Assembly (NCBI GenBank): GCA_001661245.1
Contig: KV454014.1
Span: 368,039 to 432,038 of the forward strand
DNA length: 64,000 nucleotides
From: Pachysolen tannophilus NRRL Y-2460
Lineage: Eukaryota > Ascomycota > Pichiomycetes > Alaninales > Pachysolenaceae
Direction of reading: 5' to 3'
The notes below the pieces were generated by a model. The model had not been told where the DNA came from. It was given only the letters and a program-made list of their open reading frames with translations, and made no database searches. Shown one piece after another: positions 61,999 to 64,000 of this stretch. Position 1 is the stretch's first letter. Each line of letters opens with the position of its first letter. The position numbers and the translations under genes were made by a program.

Positions 61999-63579
61999 TC
62001 AATTAACATCGGTCCACCCGAACGGTGATCTGCTTCTCAAGTAAGCTCCATATTTATAAAAAATAAATGGCATAGGTATTAAAGCAGTTGCACAAAATGC
62101 TAATAACGTTGTAGCCCAATGAATACCTAATTTTTCATACATTTGTAAAGTGAATAATGGGAATACACCAGCCATCACTGATCTAACTAAACTGTTAGCA
62201 GCCATTCCACTAGCAGCAAATAGTCTATAAGCATCGACTGTATAAGTAAATATTCCAGTGAAAATTAATACGGTTCCAAAACCATAGAGTACAGAACCTA
62301 TAAGTGGGCCTATCCAAAAACAATTTGGAAATGATGTCCATGCCAAGATGAATAGACCAATTGAAATGAAAACTGAGCCTATCATAACTTGTGGTAACCT
62401 AAATTCGGGCTCATGTTTACCGTTGTTTCTTTTTACTTGCATTTGGTAAAGTTTCTGAAGAAAAGGTGCTGAAGGTAATAAAAATACTATTCCTACAATT
62501 AATCCCATAAAGGATAAACCTTGACCAATGATTCCAAATCCATAAACTTCACTGAAAATATATGGGAATGAAACGAAAAACATATAAACAATTGCCATTA
62601 TCAATCCAGAATAAAAACATAAAGACAGCATCATTGGATCTCTTGTTAAGAGTAATAAAGGTCTCTTTGATGATAAAATAGTTGATTGAAACAATGTTAA
62701 AGGAGTTCTTTCTAAAGGAGCATACAACATTTCATTACCAGTTTCCTTTCTCAATCTAATTGCCTTTCTCTTTATCAAAACTGGTACATAAGTTTCAGGA
62801 ACAAGTAAAATAACTGCAACTAATACTGCACCAGAGAATATTAACATTACATGGAAAGTCCATTTGAAATATATAGAAGAATTTATAGCTGCTGATATCA
62901 ATGGGCCTAAAGAAGGTCCCAAAAATGGCATGATTGAATAAACTACCATAGCTGTACCTATTTGATCTTTATCAAACATATCTGAAATTGTTCCAGATGA
63001 AACTGATAAAAAAGCACTTCCAGAAAATCCTGTCATAAACCTACTAAAAAGTACTCCTCCAATATTATCACAAAAAGATGCAATTAATTGAAAGCATACA
63101 ACAAAAAATAAACCACCAACATAAGTCAATCTGCGTCCATGATATTCACTTATTGGAGAAAGAAATGTAGGCCCAAAACCAAACCCAAATACATATAACG
63201 ATATTCCAAGAATTGAAACTTCATGACCAATGTGGAAATATTCCATGATATGGTCTGTAGCCATTGACCAACAAGATGAGATCATGGTGATACACAAAGC
63301 CGATAATGAAATAACCAAAGTTATTATCCATTTTCGAATAGAAGATAAATTTTTAGGATCTGCAAGATCATTTGGACCATCAAAACTCACTTCATTAGGA
63401 TCTTTACCTTCAAATACCGCTAAAGATGGAATTTCTTCCAGAGGATTATAAACAGGTACATTTCCTTGATCATATGTATTCCTTTCTTGTTTTCCTACTT
63501 CTCTAGGTTCTTGTATTTGTAAGTCTGAATCTGAACTGGTTTTCTCAATTTCTTCTCTTAAGTCTATTATTGATGACAT
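61999..63579 (-). CDS. DHA1-family drug:H+ antiporter, YHK8-like
   Basis: 526 residues from the ATG at 63579; three codons upstream begin at a TTG. Cytosolic N-terminus with FDGPNDLADPKNLSSIRKW, a variant of the GP-x-D-P-x-N-P-x-N-W signature of fungal 12-span multidrug exporters. Twelve hydrophobic spans follow. SPISEYHGRRLTYVGG is the loop 2-3 motif A, SRFMTGFSGSAFLSVSSGTISDMF is the span 4 region, and FLGPSLGPLISAAIN is motif C typical of antiporters. SSCWSMATDHIMEYFHIGHEVSILGISLYVFGFGFGP is close to my memory of yeast Yhk8; Flu1/Tpo-type exporters are alternatives. It probably exports toxic organic compounds at the plasma membrane. Only one CTG codon was seen. Confidence 0.78.
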   Translation of the reverse strand: MSSIIDLREEIEKTSSDSDLQIQEPREVGKQERNTYDQGNVPVYNPLEEIPSLAVFEGKDPNEVSFDGPNDLADPKNLSSIRKWIITLVISLSALCITMISSCWSMATDHIMEYFHIGHEVSILGISLYVFGFGFGPTFLSPISEYHGRRLTYVGGLFFVVCFQLIASFCDNIGGVLFSRFMTGFSGSAFLSVSSGTISDMFDKDQIGTAMVVYSIMPFLGPSLGPLISAAINSSIYFKWTFHVMLIFSGAVLVAVILLVPETYVPVLIKRKAIRLRKETGNEMLYAPLERTPLTLFQSTILSSKRPLLLLTRDPMMLSLCFYSGLIMAIVYMFFVSFPYIFSEVYGFGIIGQGLSFMGLIVGIVFLLPSAPFLQKLYQMQVKRNNGKHEPEFRLPQVMIGSVFISIGLFILAWTSFPNCFWIGPLIGSVLYGFGTVLIFTGIFTYTVDAYRLFAASGMAANSLVRSVMAGVFPLFTLQMYEKLGIHWATTLLAFCATALIPMPFIFYKYGAYLRSRSPFGWTDVN

Positions 63580-64000
63580 ATATTTCAAGTGTTCCCCAGC
63601 ATCTCAAGAAAGAAAAACAGATACAGTTTAGAATTGATGAGACTTAAATATAATTTCCAATCCGTATTTAGCGGAGTTAACATTAATAATCAAATAGCAG
63701 TAGCATTGCATTTCCATTTTTTATAATAATCAAACTCTTGAAGTGAGTCACAATTATAAATTTTATATATATCGTTAGTTGTTATCCTATAGAATTAGTA
63801 TTCCGAGGAGAAAAGAAATCCGATACAAATACAAACTTTTGCAAACGTGGTTTCCAGCAAATGTCGAAATCTTCGTCATTAATATTTAATTTAGAAAAAG
63901 GAAAAAAGATATTTATATCTAATTGAAATTATTTAATTATCATTTAGGTAAATCCTGATACTGTTTTTTATTAAAAGTTTTTTTTTTTTTTAGTAATTAT
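63580..64000. promoter_or_regulatory. Exporter promoter, copy 2 of shared blocks
   Basis: 421 bases to the window edge. Block A: 63627-63680, with TTTAGAATTGAT and an identical CGTATTTAGCGGAGTTAA at 63663-63680. Block B: 63816-63836, AAATCCGATACAAATACAAA. Block C: 63935-63962, a 28-base match to the block upstream of the reductase. Order and orientation relative to the gene are as in the other promoter, but spacing has drifted. TTAGTAA at 63990-63996 fits a Yap1 site. The repeat may continue past the window. Confidence 0.7.

Noticed and set aside
1-64000. Transposons, LTRs, rRNA, CRISPR arrays
   Set aside because: No transposase, integrase or reverse transcriptase motifs, no long terminal repeats and no spaced direct repeats were found. 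CRISPR is not expected in a yeast.

Overview
The window looks like a contig from an AT-rich budding yeast (Saccharomycotina). Genes are dense and lack obvious introns. Intergenic DNA is full of A/T homopolymers, and the proteins carry many Asn, Gln and Ser runs. Most genes have recognisable yeast counterparts (SNF1, TAF6, MLS1, PDE2, ATG26, AMD1, MET2, LTN1, PRK1/ARK1, PXL1, MAM33, FMP52). An RPP40-like RNase P protein and an SRRM1-like PWI/SR protein suggest a lineage that kept genes S. cerevisiae lost. CTG codons are nearly absent from conserved cores. They appear instead in hydrophilic loops and at positions where relatives carry small or polar residues, so CTG may not be read as leucine here. 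I lean towards Ala, as in the Pachysolen clade, or Ser; this is inference and no deciding tRNA lies in the window. Two runs of N (11781-12248 and 22687-23037) are assembly gaps.

Layout. 1-10.1 kb: 3' part of a probable SLD3, a mitochondrial RMD9-like gene (-), then FMP52 (-) and TAF6 (+) sharing a divergent promoter, and malate synthase (-). 10.1-15.1 kb: a GC-rich promoter, a small unknown gene, gap 1 and a La-motif (SRO9/LARP-like) gene. 16.3-22.2 kb: PDE2 (-) and an ATX2/ZIP transporter (+) separated by 1.9 kb, then a BUD21/UTP16-like gene. 22.2-25.5 kb: gap 2 and a tandem pair of sorbose-reductase-like short-chain dehydrogenases. 26.2-37.1 kb, all on the minus strand: MAM33, PXL1, TVP38 and ATG26, with an odd GC-rich island upstream of PXL1. 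37.6-47.2 kb: MET2 (-), then RPP40-like, SRRM1-like, SNF1 and a USP-domain gene broken by a one-base slip in an A10 run (all +). 47.6-60 kb: a PFA5-like acyltransferase, AMD1 (-), LTN1 and PRK1/ARK1. 60.4-64 kb: a YNL134C-like reductase and a DHA1 (YHK8-like) exporter, both minus strand.

The genes are mostly unlinked housekeeping functions: replication start, TFIID/SAGA, RNase P, ribosome quality control, actin and endocytosis, carbon signalling (SNF1, PDE2, MLS1) and purine, methionine and sterol metabolism. The part most likely to act as a unit is the last 4 kb. There the reductase and the exporter have upstream regions sharing three ordered, near-identical sequence blocks found nowhere else I looked in the window. 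This suggests a common regulator, possibly for drug or aldehyde stress. I found no tRNA, rRNA, transposon or CRISPR array.
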